This document shows positions 1-6,788 of a stretch of 6,910 nt of DNA, piece by piece. Made by a program: the position numbers and the translations under genes. The notes under the pieces are model-generated. The model did not search any database. It was given only the letters and a program-made list of their open reading frames with translations, and was not told the origin of the DNA. Where the stretch lies: contig CAMLFK010000262.1 in NCBI GenBank assembly GCA_946479255.1, positions 1 to 6,910 on the forward strand, read 5' to 3'. The DNA comes from an uncultured Oxalobacteraceae bacterium (GTDB lineage Bacteria > Pseudomonadota > Gammaproteobacteria > Burkholderiales > Burkholderiaceae). How positions within the stretch are numbered: the first letter of the stretch is position 1; the number at the start of each line of letters is the position of its first letter.

Positions 1-601
1 CGCACAGGTCGGCCACATCCGACACGATGTGGGTCGACAGCAGCACGGTCTTGTCTTCGCCGATGTCGGACAGGAGGTTATGGAAGCGCACCCGCTCCTG
101 CGGGTCGAGGCCGGCGGTGGGTTCGTCGACGATGATCAGCTGCGGATCGCCGAGGAGGGCCTGGGCAATCCCGAAGCGCTGGCGCATGCCGCCCGAAAAA
201 CCGCCCAGGCGCTGGTGGCGCACTTCGAAAAGATTGGTCTGTTGCAACAGACCATCGACCACCTCGCGCCGCCGGCTGCGCTTCGACAAGCCCTTGAGCA
301 CGGCGAAATGGTCGAGCAGTTCGTAAGCGGTCACTTTCGGGTAGACGCCGAAATCCTGGGGCAGGTAGCCGAGCAGGCGGCGGATTTCATCTTTTTCGTC
401 GAGCACATCGTAATCGCCGAAAAACACCTGGCCGTCGTCGCACTCCTGCAGGGTCGCCAGGGTCCGCATCAAGGTCGACTTGCCGGCCCCGTTGGGGCCG
501 AGCAGGCCGAACATCCCGGTGGGGATGGTCAGCGTGACCTTGTCCAGCGCCACCACGCCGTTGGCGTAGGTTTTGGACAAGTTGCGGATGCGTAATTCCA
601 T
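1..601 (-). CDS. ABC transporter ATP-binding protein (partial, C-terminus beyond the left edge)
   Basis: This is the nucleotide-binding subunit of an ABC transporter; it would hydrolyse ATP at the inner membrane to drive a permease that is not in the window. The 200 residues present contain every core motif in order: Walker A GPNGAGKST (35-43), Q-loop glutamine 82 in YLPQDFGVYP, signature FSGGM (135-139, replacing LSGGQ), Walker B LIIVDE (155-160), D-loop AGLDP, and H-loop histidine 191 in STHIVSD. Only the C-terminal part, perhaps 40-100 residues, is missing. The ATG at 601 is supported by AGGAG seven bases upstream (minus strand). From memory, the subtype with TYANGVVAL and GMFGLLGPNG resembles ATPases paired with ABC-2 permeases, some fused to an M1-aminopeptidase-like domain. 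That partner is an inference and would lie left of position 1. The gene is downstream of and co-oriented with the Rieske gene, but a 210-bp gap and a likely promoter of its own separate them. The substrate is unknown. Confidence 0.92.
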   Translation of the reverse strand, partial: MELRIRNLSKTYANGVVALDKVTLTIPTGMFGLLGPNGAGKSTLMRTLATLQECDDGQVFFGDYDVLDEKDEIRRLLGYLPQDFGVYPKVTAYELLDHFAVLKGLSKRSRRREVVDGLLQQTNLFEVRHQRLGGFSGGMRQRFGIAQALLGDPQLIIVDEPTAGLDPQERVRFHNLLSDIGEDKTVLLSTHIVSDVADLC

Positions 602-616
602 GCAGAAACTCCTGAA

Positions 617-690
617 GCACGATTTGTCGTGCGGGCGGCGGGTGCGCCCGGCGCACTCCTCTATAGTTGCATTGTATAAAATTTAGGACA
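617..690 (-). promoter_or_regulatory. Leader and candidate promoter region of the ABC ATPase gene, with two hairpins
   Basis: Read on the minus strand, an AT-rich island (about 662-690) in otherwise GC-rich DNA holds -10-like TATACA/TACAAT and TATAGA. No convincing -35 is visible, so the promoter call is tentative. Downstream come two perfect 6-bp hairpins: GTGCGC-cgg-GCGCAC (656-642) and GCACGA-caaa-TCGTGC (632-617). The second ends three bases before the AGGAG ribosome binding site. Neither is followed by a T-run, so they do not look like simple terminators. GTGC and GCAC arms occur in both hairpins, so alternative pairing between them is possible. Confidence 0.35.
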
Positions 691-811
691 GCAAAGGCGG
701 CCCAATGCGACACACCGGCGAATGACCGGCCCAGAGTGCGCAAAAGGGGGAATGGGGGCAAGGACGCAGCGTGCCGGATGTCGCTGGCCCTGTGGCGCGG
801 TGCCGGCTTGA

Positions 812-1393
812 TCAGCCCGCTTGCCCGCCCGCATCGGCGCCGATCAGCACAGTCGTGGCGCCCGTGTAGGTGTGCGGCGGGACTTCCATATTGCGCGGCG
901 CCGGAACATTGCGGAACACCCGGCCCGCCATGTCGAAACGCGAGCCGTGGCAAGGACAGTAAAAGCCGCCGGGCCAGTCGGCGGCAATATCGGCAGCCCC
1001 GGCTTCCGGACGGAACGACGGGATGCATCCCAGATGCGTGCAGATCGCCGTCAAGATCAGGTATGGCGGCTTGATCGCGCGCCAGCGATTGGCCGCATAG
1101 GGCGGCTGCTGTTCCTCGCGCGAGGCCGGGTCCACCAGTTGATCGTCGTGCCCGGTGAGGGTGGACAACATCGCGTCGGTGCGATGCAAGATCCACACCG
1201 GCCGGCCGCGCCACTCCACCGTCTGCAAGGTGCCGGGCGCGATCTTGCCCACATCTACCTCGACCGGGGCCCCGGCCGCGCGTGCCCGCTCGCTTGGCGA
1301 CATGGAGCGGATGAATGGGACAGCCGAGGCTGCCAGGCCGACGCCGCCAAGGGCCGCCAAGGCACGGGTGATTAGTCGTCGTTCCGAGTCCAT
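812..1393 (-). CDS. petA: Ubiquinol-cytochrome c reductase iron-sulfur (Rieske) subunit, stand-alone copy
   Basis: This is a Rieske [2Fe-2S] protein of the bc1 complex. In that family it takes an electron from ubiquinol at the Qo site and passes it to cytochrome c1 on the periplasmic face. The 193-residue product has an N-terminal twin-arginine start (ERRLITRAL) and a hydrophobic anchor (about 9-28). Cluster motifs are CTHLGC (118-123) and CPCHGS (146-151). By family rule, C118, H120, C146 and H149 bind the cluster and C123-C148 form the disulfide. Residue 153 is Phe (CHGSRFD), where some bc1 Rieske proteins have a Tyr that raises the redox potential. WRGRPVWILHRTD (61-73) and AGRVFRNVPAP (156-166) also fit the family. 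The ATG at 1393 has AGGTGG seven bases upstream. Oddly, no petB or petC follows; the next gene on this strand is an unrelated ABC ATPase. It is either a second, orphan Rieske copy or a relocated petA. The family assignment is firm; the exact role is not. Confidence 0.93.
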   Translation of the reverse strand: MDSERRLITRALAALGGVGLAASAVPFIRSMSPSERARAAGAPVEVDVGKIAPGTLQTVEWRGRPVWILHRTDAMLSTLTGHDDQLVDPASREEQQPPYAANRWRAIKPPYLILTAICTHLGCIPSFRPEAGAADIAADWPGGFYCPCHGSRFDMAGRVFRNVPAPRNMEVPPHTYTGATTVLIGADAGGQAG

Positions 1394-1517
1394 GGTTGCA
1401 CCACCTTTTCCCCTTTGACCAGCGGCGCGCTAGCGCATTCCCTGCCTGGTGCTGTATTTGCATGGAGGTTTTATGGCGTTTGCGCTATGTCAAACTAAAG
1501 CCGGGCATAATGTCCCC
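1394..1517. promoter_or_regulatory. Divergent control region between petA and the hypothetical gene
   Basis: This 124-bp region should hold the start signals for both neighbours. On the minus strand it carries a perfect TTGACA -35 box (1493-1488), but no good -10 lies at the usual distance. On the plus strand CATAAT (1506-1511) sits just before the ATG at 1518, again with no -35 at 16-18 bp (TTGCGC at 1480-1485 is 20 bp away). A perfect 10-bp palindrome GCGCTAGCGC (1427-1436) lies 34 bp upstream of the petA start and could be an operator or chance. GGAGG at 1464-1468 precedes an in-frame ATG at 1473. Confidence 0.35.
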
Positions 1518-1967
1518 ATGGACAAACTCATCAAAGAGAAAGTACTCGCGGTCGCCCGCCAGGGCCGCACACGCGAAGAATCCACCGCCTTCTTCCGCAC
1601 AGCGCTCGGCCTGTACTACTTGGCCGGCCTGATGACGCAGGAAACGATCGACTTCAAGAAGATCGACCGCGACTTCAACCGCTTCATCTATCACGGCATC
1701 GGTCCGGGCCACAGCATCACCAGCGTGCTGCAATTCATGAGCGGCGCGAAAGTCGTGCCGGTTGTCGAGTCGGAGCGTTTCACGGCGGCCTTCAAGGAAC
1801 ACTGCCCGGAAGTCCCGGCTGACACCATCCCCTTCCTGCTGTCGCTCAATCTCGGCGTCGCGAAAAACATTTCCGGCCTGGACATCGGCGGCTCGCTGCT
1901 CGACTGGATCGAGCGCCAGAAAGCGCAAGGCGACGGAAGCGCCCCCAACCCGTCCGAGGTTTTATAA
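1518..1967 (+). CDS. Conserved-looking hypothetical protein, 149 residues, upstream of coq7
   Basis: I do not recognise this protein. The 149-residue product is soluble-looking, has no signal peptide and no clear membrane segment, and contains one cysteine (C96). The N-terminal part is charged and probably helical (KLIKEKVLAVARQGRTREEST), followed by FFRTALGLYYLAGLMTQETI and an aromatic stretch DFNRFIYHGIGPGHS (52-66). A glycine-rich GLDIGGSLLDW lies near the C-terminus and the last ten residues look disordered. Codon use is typical of the genome, with strong GC at third positions from 1518 on. The frame stays open upstream: ATG 1473 (with GGAGG four bases before it) and GTG 1449 are alternative starts. 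I chose 1518 because codons 1473-1517 lose the third-position GC bias (about 7 of 15). The chosen start has no Shine-Dalgarno sequence. The gene is co-oriented with coq7, 35 bp downstream, so the two may be co-transcribed. That gives no firm clue to function. Confidence 0.8.
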   Translation: MDKLIKEKVLAVARQGRTREESTAFFRTALGLYYLAGLMTQETIDFKKIDRDFNRFIYHGIGPGHSITSVLQFMSGAKVVPVVESERFTAAFKEHCPEVPADTIPFLLSLNLGVAKNISGLDIGGSLLDWIERQKAQGDGSAPNPSEVL

Positions 1968-1968
1968 T
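1963..1968 (+). promoter_or_regulatory. Candidate -10 box for coq7
   Basis: A perfect TATAAT overlaps the TAA stop of the hypothetical gene and would start a transcript about 28 bases before the coq7 ATG. No recognisable -35 lies 16-18 bp upstream, so this may only be a by-product of a stop-codon context. Confidence 0.25.
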
Positions 1969-2002
1969 GATGTCCATCAGTCACTGAGCAAACATTACGA
2001 TT

Positions 2003-2647
2003 ATGGACACTAGCCGTCATTTCAGCCCCCTCGACCGTCTGATCACCGGTGTCGACAAGGCCTTGCGCGTCATTGGCGGCGTGGCGACCTCGTCGCGTCC
2101 CAACCCTGCGATTCACGCGGACGATGGCCAGCTCGACAGCGATGAGCAGCGCCACGCGGCCGGCCTCATGCGGGTCAATCATGTGGGCGAAGTGTGCGCG
2201 CAGGCGCTGTACGATGCGCAGTCGCGCTTCGCCAAGAGCCCGCAGATGCAGGCGCAGTTTGCCGCGGCGGCACGCGAGGAAGAGGATCATCTGGCCTGGA
2301 CGGCGCAGCGCTTGTCGGAACTGGGATCGCAGCCGAGCCTGCTCAATCCGCTGTGGTACGCCGGTGCGTATGCGCTCGGCACCGTGGCGGCGCACCTGGG
2401 CGACGCGCGCAGCCTGGGCTTCGTGGTGGAAACCGAACGCCAGGTCGAAGCGCATTTGAACAGCCACCTGAGCTTATTGCCTGTGCAGGATGCCAAGTCA
2501 CGGGCGATCGTGGAACAGATGCGTGTGGACGAGATCGCCCACGGCGCGGCGGCGCAGGCGATGGGGGCGGTGGAGGTGCCGGTGCCGGCCAAGCTGGCGA
2601 TGACGGCAATGGCCAAGCTAATGACCACCACCGCTTACCACATCTGA
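2003..2647 (+). CDS. coq7: 2-polyprenyl-3-methyl-6-methoxy-1,4-benzoquinone monooxygenase (Coq7)
   Basis: Coq7 is the di-iron hydroxylase that adds the last ring hydroxyl group in ubiquinone biosynthesis, acting on demethoxyubiquinone at the inner membrane. The 214-residue protein has the normal bacterial Coq7 length. Iron ligands expected from the family are all present: E63 (NHVGE), E93 and H96 (EEEDH), E145 ([10 protein letters not shown]), and E177 and H180 (DEIAHG), giving the two-repeat four-helix layout. A hydrophobic stretch around 116-131 ([16 protein letters not shown]) fits the membrane-facing surface known for the family. The ATG at 2003 begins the conserved region properly, but no good ribosome binding site precedes it (only GAG 14 bases away). 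Translation may depend on the upstream gene or a weak unstructured leader. Its neighbour at 2664 converges on it with a 16-bp gap. The product supplies the quinone pool that a bc1 complex, including the nearby Rieske protein, would use; that link is by pathway only. Confidence 0.96.
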   Translation: MDTSRHFSPLDRLITGVDKALRVIGGVATSSRPNPAIHADDGQLDSDEQRHAAGLMRVNHVGEVCAQALYDAQSRFAKSPQMQAQFAAAAREEEDHLAWTAQRLSELGSQPSLLNPLWYAGAYALGTVAAHLGDARSLGFVVETERQVEAHLNSHLSLLPVQDAKSRAIVEQMRVDEIAHGAAAQAMGAVEVPVPAKLAMTAMAKLMTTTAYHI

Positions 2648-2667
2648 TCAATCCGAGGAGGGATCAG
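2644..2667. repeat. Inverted repeat spanning both convergent stop codons; possible bidirectional terminator
   Basis: Arms CTGATC (2644-2649) and GATCAG (2662-2667) pair perfectly; two A-G mismatches and a short TCC/GGA inner pairing follow. The coq7 TGA (2645-2647) is in the left arm, and the OsmC-family gene's stop (TCA at 2664-2666, TGA on the minus strand) is in the right arm. There is no T-run on either side, so a classical intrinsic terminator is not shown. Confidence 0.35.
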
Positions 2668-3086
2668 CCCTCGACGATCTCGAACGAGTGCGTGATCTCG
2701 GCGGTCTTGGCCATCATGATCGATGCCGAGCAGTATTTGTCATGCGACAGCTTGACGGCGCGTTCCACAGCGGTCGGCTTGAGGTTCTTGCCGGTTACGA
2801 TGAAGTGGAAGTGCACCTTGGTGAACACTTTCGGATCGGTCTCGGCGCGCTCGGCCTTGAGCGTGACGTCGCAGCCGCGCACGTCTTCGCGTCCACGCTT
2901 CAGAATCAACACCACGTCATAGGCGGTGCAGCCGCCGGTGCCCAGCAAGACCATTTCCATGGGCCGCGGCGCCAGGTTGTGGCCGCCGCCTTCCGGCGCG
3001 CCGTCCATGTTGACCATGTGGCCGGAACCGGTCTCGGCCCGGAAACTCATGCCCGAGGGGCCGTTCCAGCTTACTTTCACTTCCAT
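2664..3086 (-). CDS. OsmC family protein (YhfA-like)
   Basis: This is an OsmC/Ohr superfamily protein of the YhfA branch. Family members are small cytoplasmic dimers; characterised OsmC and Ohr reduce organic hydroperoxides through a cysteine pair, whereas YhfA has no settled role. The 140-residue product matches the family length. Expected features are present: RPMEMVLLGTGGCTAYDVV (41-59) with the first cysteine C53, and SHDKYCSASIMM (114-125) with the second, C119. ILKRGREDV (61-69) and HFIVTGKNLK (94-103) also match what I remember of E. coli YhfA. An additional cysteine is C72. The ATG at 3086 is supported by GGAG six bases upstream. It converges with coq7. The NatB-like permease gene lies upstream on the same strand, but a 94-bp gap with a tandem repeat and a -10-like box suggests separate transcription. 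The family call is strong; peroxidase activity is only inferred. Confidence 0.92.
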   Translation of the reverse strand: MEVKVSWNGPSGMSFRAETGSGHMVNMDGAPEGGGHNLAPRPMEMVLLGTGGCTAYDVVLILKRGREDVRGCDVTLKAERAETDPKVFTKVHFHFIVTGKNLKPTAVERAVKLSHDKYCSASIMMAKTAEITHSFEIVEG

Positions 3087-3092
3087 CGCGTT

Positions 3093-3122
3093 CTCCGATA
3101 AAACATTTAGTGCGATATTGTA
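3093..3122 (-). promoter_or_regulatory. Candidate promoter -10 and ribosome binding site of the OsmC-family gene
   Basis: On the minus strand TACAAT (3122-3117) is a five-of-six match to a -10 box in a locally AT-rich stretch. It is followed by GGAG (3096-3093), six bases before the ATG. The -35 position falls in the GC-rich tandem repeat and has no consensus match, so an activator-dependent or weak promoter is possible. Confidence 0.4.
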
Positions 3123-3132
3123 GAGTACCGCG

Positions 3133-3182
3133 CGCGCTTGCGCCTCGCGCTTGCGCCTCGCGCTTGCGCTTCGCGTTGCTTC
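3133..3182. repeat. 13-bp GC-rich tandem repeat, about 3.5 copies
   Basis: The unit CGCGCTTGCGCCT occurs exactly at 3133-3145 and 3146-3158, then as CGCGCTTGCGCTT at 3159-3171, then as a degenerate partial copy (CGCGTTGCTTC) reaching 3182. It fills the gap between the NatB-like gene stop (TCA at 3181-3183) and the candidate promoter of the OsmC-family gene. Each unit contains GCGC-tt-GCGC, so the array can fold into small alternative hairpins. It may act as a transcript-end structure or be slippage-derived filler. Confidence 0.8.
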
Positions 3183-4361
3183 AGACCGCCAATACGTAGC
3201 GCTCGCTCTTCATGCGCCAGCTGGCAAAGGCCAGGGCGATCAGGGCTGGGACCATCGAGCTCGTGAAGGTGAACACGAAGGGCAGTACTCCCATGTCTTG
3301 CCCCTTGGCCAGCTCGCGCAGCAGGGTCTGGTTCGACAGCATCGGCACCAGGTACATCCACATCGCCGTCTTCAGTTCCAGCATGGAGACCACCAGGCCG
3401 GGCACCATCGGCACCAGCACCACCAGGCTGAGCATGCTCTGGGCTTCCTTGAAGGACTTGGCGTTCATGGCCAGCGCGATATGCAGCGCGGCAGCGAACA
3501 GCGACAGGGGAATGGTGGCCACGCACACCCAGGCCAGGTCGAGCGAAGTGACGCGCCAGGACATGCCGATTTCTTCCAGCGGCAGCCAGCTCAGGATGCC
3601 ATGCGCCAGCGCCAGTTCGAGCGTGATGCCGATGACCGCCAGGGAGCCGGCTGCCAGCCACTTGCCGCACACCAGCGACCACGGACTGGCGGGCTGGGCC
3701 ATGAGCACTTCGAGCGAGCGGCGCTCGCGCTCGCCGGCGGTGCTGTCGACCGCGGCCGACAAGCCGCAAATGAAGGCCGGGAAGAACAGGAAGCCGAGGA
3801 TGGCGCCGATCACGCCGGCCGAGCGCGCCGCGGTGCCGCCGGTGTCGTAGCGCTGCAGCCGTACCGGGCTCAGGGTGGCCGGGGACACGCCATGGGCCAG
3901 CAGGCGCGCGCCGCTGATGTTGGAGCTGTAGGCTTGCACGACTTCATCCACCTCGTGCTGGCGCCCGCCGAAATTGGCGGCGGAGTCGTACCACAGCTCC
4001 ATCTTGGCCGGACGCATGGCGTGGTAATCCTCCACGTACTTGGGATCGAGCCTGAGCAGGGCGACCACCTTGCGTTCGCGCAGCAGCGCGCCGATGCCTT
4101 CTTCGTCAAGTTGCGGCGTCGCTATGACCTGGATGTTGCGCTGCTTGAACTGGGCCATCAGCGAAGGGGCCTTGTCGGCGCCGATCACGGCCAGTTCCAT
4201 GCCTTCGCGTTCGGGCTTGATGGCGCGCTGGATCTGCTGGTTGAGCATGTAGCCGAGCATCAGCGGATACATCACGGTAAACAACAGGAGCAGGCCAAGC
4301 GCGCGGCGGTCGCGCAGGGTCTCGCGGAATTCCTTGAGGAAGACGATCAGGTAGGCCGGCT

Positions 4362-4365
<4 letters not shown>
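3181..4365 (-). CDS. ABC-2 type transporter permease (NatB-like)
   Basis: This is the membrane subunit of an ABC-2 exporter, partner of the ATPase encoded just upstream. The 394-residue protein has the NatB-like layout: one N-terminal membrane helix (about 22-41), a large extracytoplasmic domain (about 45-180), then five more hydrophobic segments (about 183-206, 232-257, 277-300, 311-328, 360-383). The family hallmark after the second helix is visible as AGERERRSLEVLMAQPA (210-226), matching the AGE(K/R)ERxxLExLL motif of NatB-type permeases. The start ATG (4365) overlaps the ATPase stop codon in an ATGA, which implies translational coupling. NatAB of Bacillus exports sodium; many relatives have unknown substrates, so sodium should not be assumed. 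The gene is last in the operon; a tandem repeat follows its stop codon. Confidence 0.9.
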
Positions 4366-5096
<731 letters not shown>

Positions 5097-5110
5097 GGCG
5101 GGCTCTCGGC

Positions 5111-6559
5111 TCAGGGTTGCGGTCCGGCGCTGCCGACCTGGAAGTTTGCGACGGGAATATCGCCAAGGCACTTGGCCGCTACGGGTTTGTTCGGCTGGTC
5201 GAGGAATTCGCGCAGCAGGCGCGGGCTGCAGCCCAGTTGCGACACGCCATGACCGGCGTTGCTGACGATCAGGTGCTGGGCGCGCGTCATGTAACGCGCG
5301 GCCGCCTGCGCGCGGCGCGGCGGGGTGACCGGGTCGAGTGCGCCCGACAACATGAGCACCGGCGCGGTGATCGGTGTCGCTGCGCGGGGAGTAACTTTGG
5401 GCACCTTGATGGTCTTGCAGATGGCGCCCAGCCGGGCCACCCGCTCCCCGCCCATGAAGGAGCCGAGAGTGTCTTCGGCCTGCATTTGCTCAGTCAGGTA
5501 CGGTACGTCTTCGGCGCAGACCACGGCCAGGTGCAGTACGGTAGCCATGCCGCCCTCGGACGAAAAGTCGTTGCCGACGTTGCGGCGGGCGATGAAGGGG
5601 CCCCAGCGGTCCTGTGCGGCACTGTGGATCAGGAAGGGCAGGCGGCGGCTGTCGAGCGCCGAATAGAGCACGTTATGCACGGTGCTCAGAAAGCGCGCGC
5701 TGGTGATCGTCGTGCTCATCGGCTCGGCCGTGCGCGGGTCGGGCAGCTGCACCTTGATGGCTTTGGCGGCCACGCGTGCCGCCAGCACGTTGAATTCGGC
5801 GCGCAAGTTGGGATAGGCCTTGTTGCAGGCGGCATCGGCCTTGCACTGTTTAAACAGCAGGTCGAGCGCGGCCTGGCCGTCGCGCCCGCCGGCGGGGATG
5901 ATCTGGTCAGGTGCCGCTACGCCATCGAGAATCAGGCTGCGCACGCCGGCCGGGTACAGGCGCGCGTAGCTTTGCGCCAGGCGGGTTCCGTAGGAGCCGC
6001 CCCACAGGTTGATTTTGTTGTAGCCCAGCGCCACACGTACCTTTTCGATGTCGCGCGCCGCCTGTTCGGTGGTGTAGGCGGCCAGCGGCTGCTTGATGGT
6101 GGCCAGGCAGGCGCGCAGTTCCTGGTCTTGCTCGGCTTCGCTCTTTTCTTCGCCTTGCTCGGAAAACTCACAGTCGAGCTTGCCGGAGCGGCCGGTGCCG
6201 CGCTGGTCGATGAAGACAATGTCGCGGGTGGCGCGGGCTCGGCGGAAGGTGTGGTTGAGTAAGCCAAGCACGCTGCTGCCGGCTTCGCCGGGGCCGCCGG
6301 CCAGCACGAACAGGGGATCGGGCTTGGTGTTTTCACGAAATGCCGGTGCCAGCGTGACGTGGATGGCCAGGGAATTGTCCTTGCCGGCCGCTTTGTGATG
6401 ATCGAGCGGCACGTTCACGCTGATGCAGCGCAGGCCTTCCTCGGAGCCCGGCAGGTGGCAGGCGCGGCCTTGCTGGTCGGGCGGGGCGGCCGTTGCCAGC
6501 TGGGTCAACAAGACCAGTAGGGGGGACAGCAAGAAGCTAAATCGGTATTTGAGTGTCAC
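5111..6559 (-). CDS. Exported alpha/beta hydrolase, peptidase S33 / tripeptidyl aminopeptidase-like
   Basis: This is a secreted serine hydrolase of the alpha/beta fold, related to proline iminopeptidase and actinobacterial tripeptidyl aminopeptidases, which release N-terminal peptides. With a GTG start at 6559 it has 482 residues. A signal peptide is clear: a short basic start (TLKYR), a hydrophobic core (about 7-22) and AxA near residues 22-24, followed by APPDQQ. Family marks are the oxyanion-hole motif GGPGEAGS (88-95), DQRGTGRS (118-125), the nucleophile elbow GGSYG with S189, the acid D409 in SGALDPVTPP, and H437 in NAGHGV; the last two lie in a TAP-like C-terminal region. Ten cysteines suggest disulfides in the periplasm. 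The longer frame to 6652 is rejected because AGGAG lies five bases before the GTG and the signal peptide then starts correctly. It is first in an operon with a NatAB-like exporter. Peptidase rather than esterase activity is inferred. Confidence 0.92.
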   Translation of the reverse strand: MTLKYRFSFLLSPLLVLLTQLATAAPPDQQGRACHLPGSEEGLRCISVNVPLDHHKAAGKDNSLAIHVTLAPAFRENTKPDPLFVLAGGPGEAGSSVLGLLNHTFRRARATRDIVFIDQRGTGRSGKLDCEFSEQGEEKSEAEQDQELRACLATIKQPLAAYTTEQAARDIEKVRVALGYNKINLWGGSYGTRLAQSYARLYPAGVRSLILDGVAAPDQIIPAGGRDGQAALDLLFKQCKADAACNKAYPNLRAEFNVLAARVAAKAIKVQLPDPRTAEPMSTTITSARFLSTVHNVLYSALDSRRLPFLIHSAAQDRWGPFIARRNVGNDFSSEGGMATVLHLAVVCAEDVPYLTEQMQAEDTLGSFMGGERVARLGAICKTIKVPKVTPRAATPITAPVLMLSGALDPVTPPRRAQAAARYMTRAQHLIVSNAGHGVSQLGCSPRLLREFLDQPNKPVAAKCLGDIPVANFQVGSAGPQP

Positions 6560-6564
6560 AAAGG

Positions 6565-6569
6565 CTCCT
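6565..6569 (-). promoter_or_regulatory. Ribosome binding site fixing the GTG start of the exported hydrolase
   Basis: AGGAG on the minus strand lies five bases before GTG 6559. It decides against the upstream in-frame ATGs at 6652 and 6598, which would put 31 or 13 extra residues in front of the signal peptide. Confidence 0.8.
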
Positions 6570-6583
6570 GAGAGAACCTGTGC

Positions 6584-6613
6584 ATAGTAGTTTGGCATTG
6601 TTTCGGTGGTCAA
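6584..6613 (-). promoter_or_regulatory. Promoter of the hydrolase-NatA-NatB operon
   Basis: The minus strand shows TTGACC (6613-6608, five of six to the -35 consensus), an 18-bp spacer and TACTAT (6589-6584, four of six to the -10). Transcription would begin near 6577, giving a leader of under 20 bases that still includes the AGGAG site. Confidence 0.55.
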
Positions 6614-6659
6614 TGTCTTTTGATCGGTGGACACAAGGGCGGACATCGGCATGCCGGCC

Positions 6660-6689
6660 TTGACGCTCAGTGTCGGGGCAGGTTATAGT
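6660..6689 (+). promoter_or_regulatory. Promoter of rplM
   Basis: TTGACG (6660-6665) and TATAGT (6684-6689), each five of six to the sigma-70 consensus, are separated by 18 bp. The start would be near 6696, leaving a leader of about 93 bases before the L13 start codon. This is a strong arrangement, as expected for a ribosomal protein operon. Confidence 0.7.
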
Positions 6690-6695
6690 AGCCGG

Positions 6696-6788
6696 CTTTC
6701 CGTTTGCTCAGGAAAGACAATAAGGCAGAGTCCGCAGGCAGCAAGAGCGGAACCACCATTTGAGTGATTTATTATTTAGGAAGTCAAC
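6696..6788 (+). promoter_or_regulatory. rplM 5' leader with two hairpins
   Basis: The predicted leader holds CTTTCC (6696-6701) pairing with GGAAAG (6711-6716) around a 9-base loop, then TCCGC (6731-6735) pairing with GCGGA (6747-6751) around an 11-base loop. An AU-rich, unstructured stretch (about 6760-6777) and AGGA (6778-6781) seven bases before the ATG follow. In E. coli L13 is reported to repress its own operon; whether this leader does the same is an inference. Confidence 0.45.

Noticed and set aside
29..595. 188-codon open frame on the plus strand
   Set aside because: Exact antisense of the ABC ATPase, whose Walker motifs are intact on the minus strand; the composition is typical of a shadow frame.
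708..732. Possible terminator after petA
   Set aside because: The CCGG-containing stem is only about five pairs including a wobble, and no T-run follows on the minus strand.
387..1463. 358-codon open frame on the minus strand
   Set aside because: It runs across two real genes and a promoter region in a different frame from both, with no recognisable domain; the Rieske and ATPase frames explain the DNA.
1691..2467. 258-codon open frame on the minus strand
   Set aside because: It overlaps coq7 and the hypothetical gene antisense, and has the Arg-rich composition of a shadow frame.
3133..3182. Possible CRISPR array
   Set aside because: The repeat units are 13 bp and directly adjacent without spacers, and no cas gene is present; this is a simple tandem repeat.
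5117..6262. 381-codon open frame on the plus strand
   Set aside because: Antisense to the exported hydrolase, whose catalytic motifs are clear; no independent evidence of coding.
6598..6652. Upstream ATG starts for the exported hydrolase
   Set aside because: They would put extra residues before a standard signal peptide and would overlap the operon's own likely promoter, whereas GTG 6559 has an ideal ribosome binding site.
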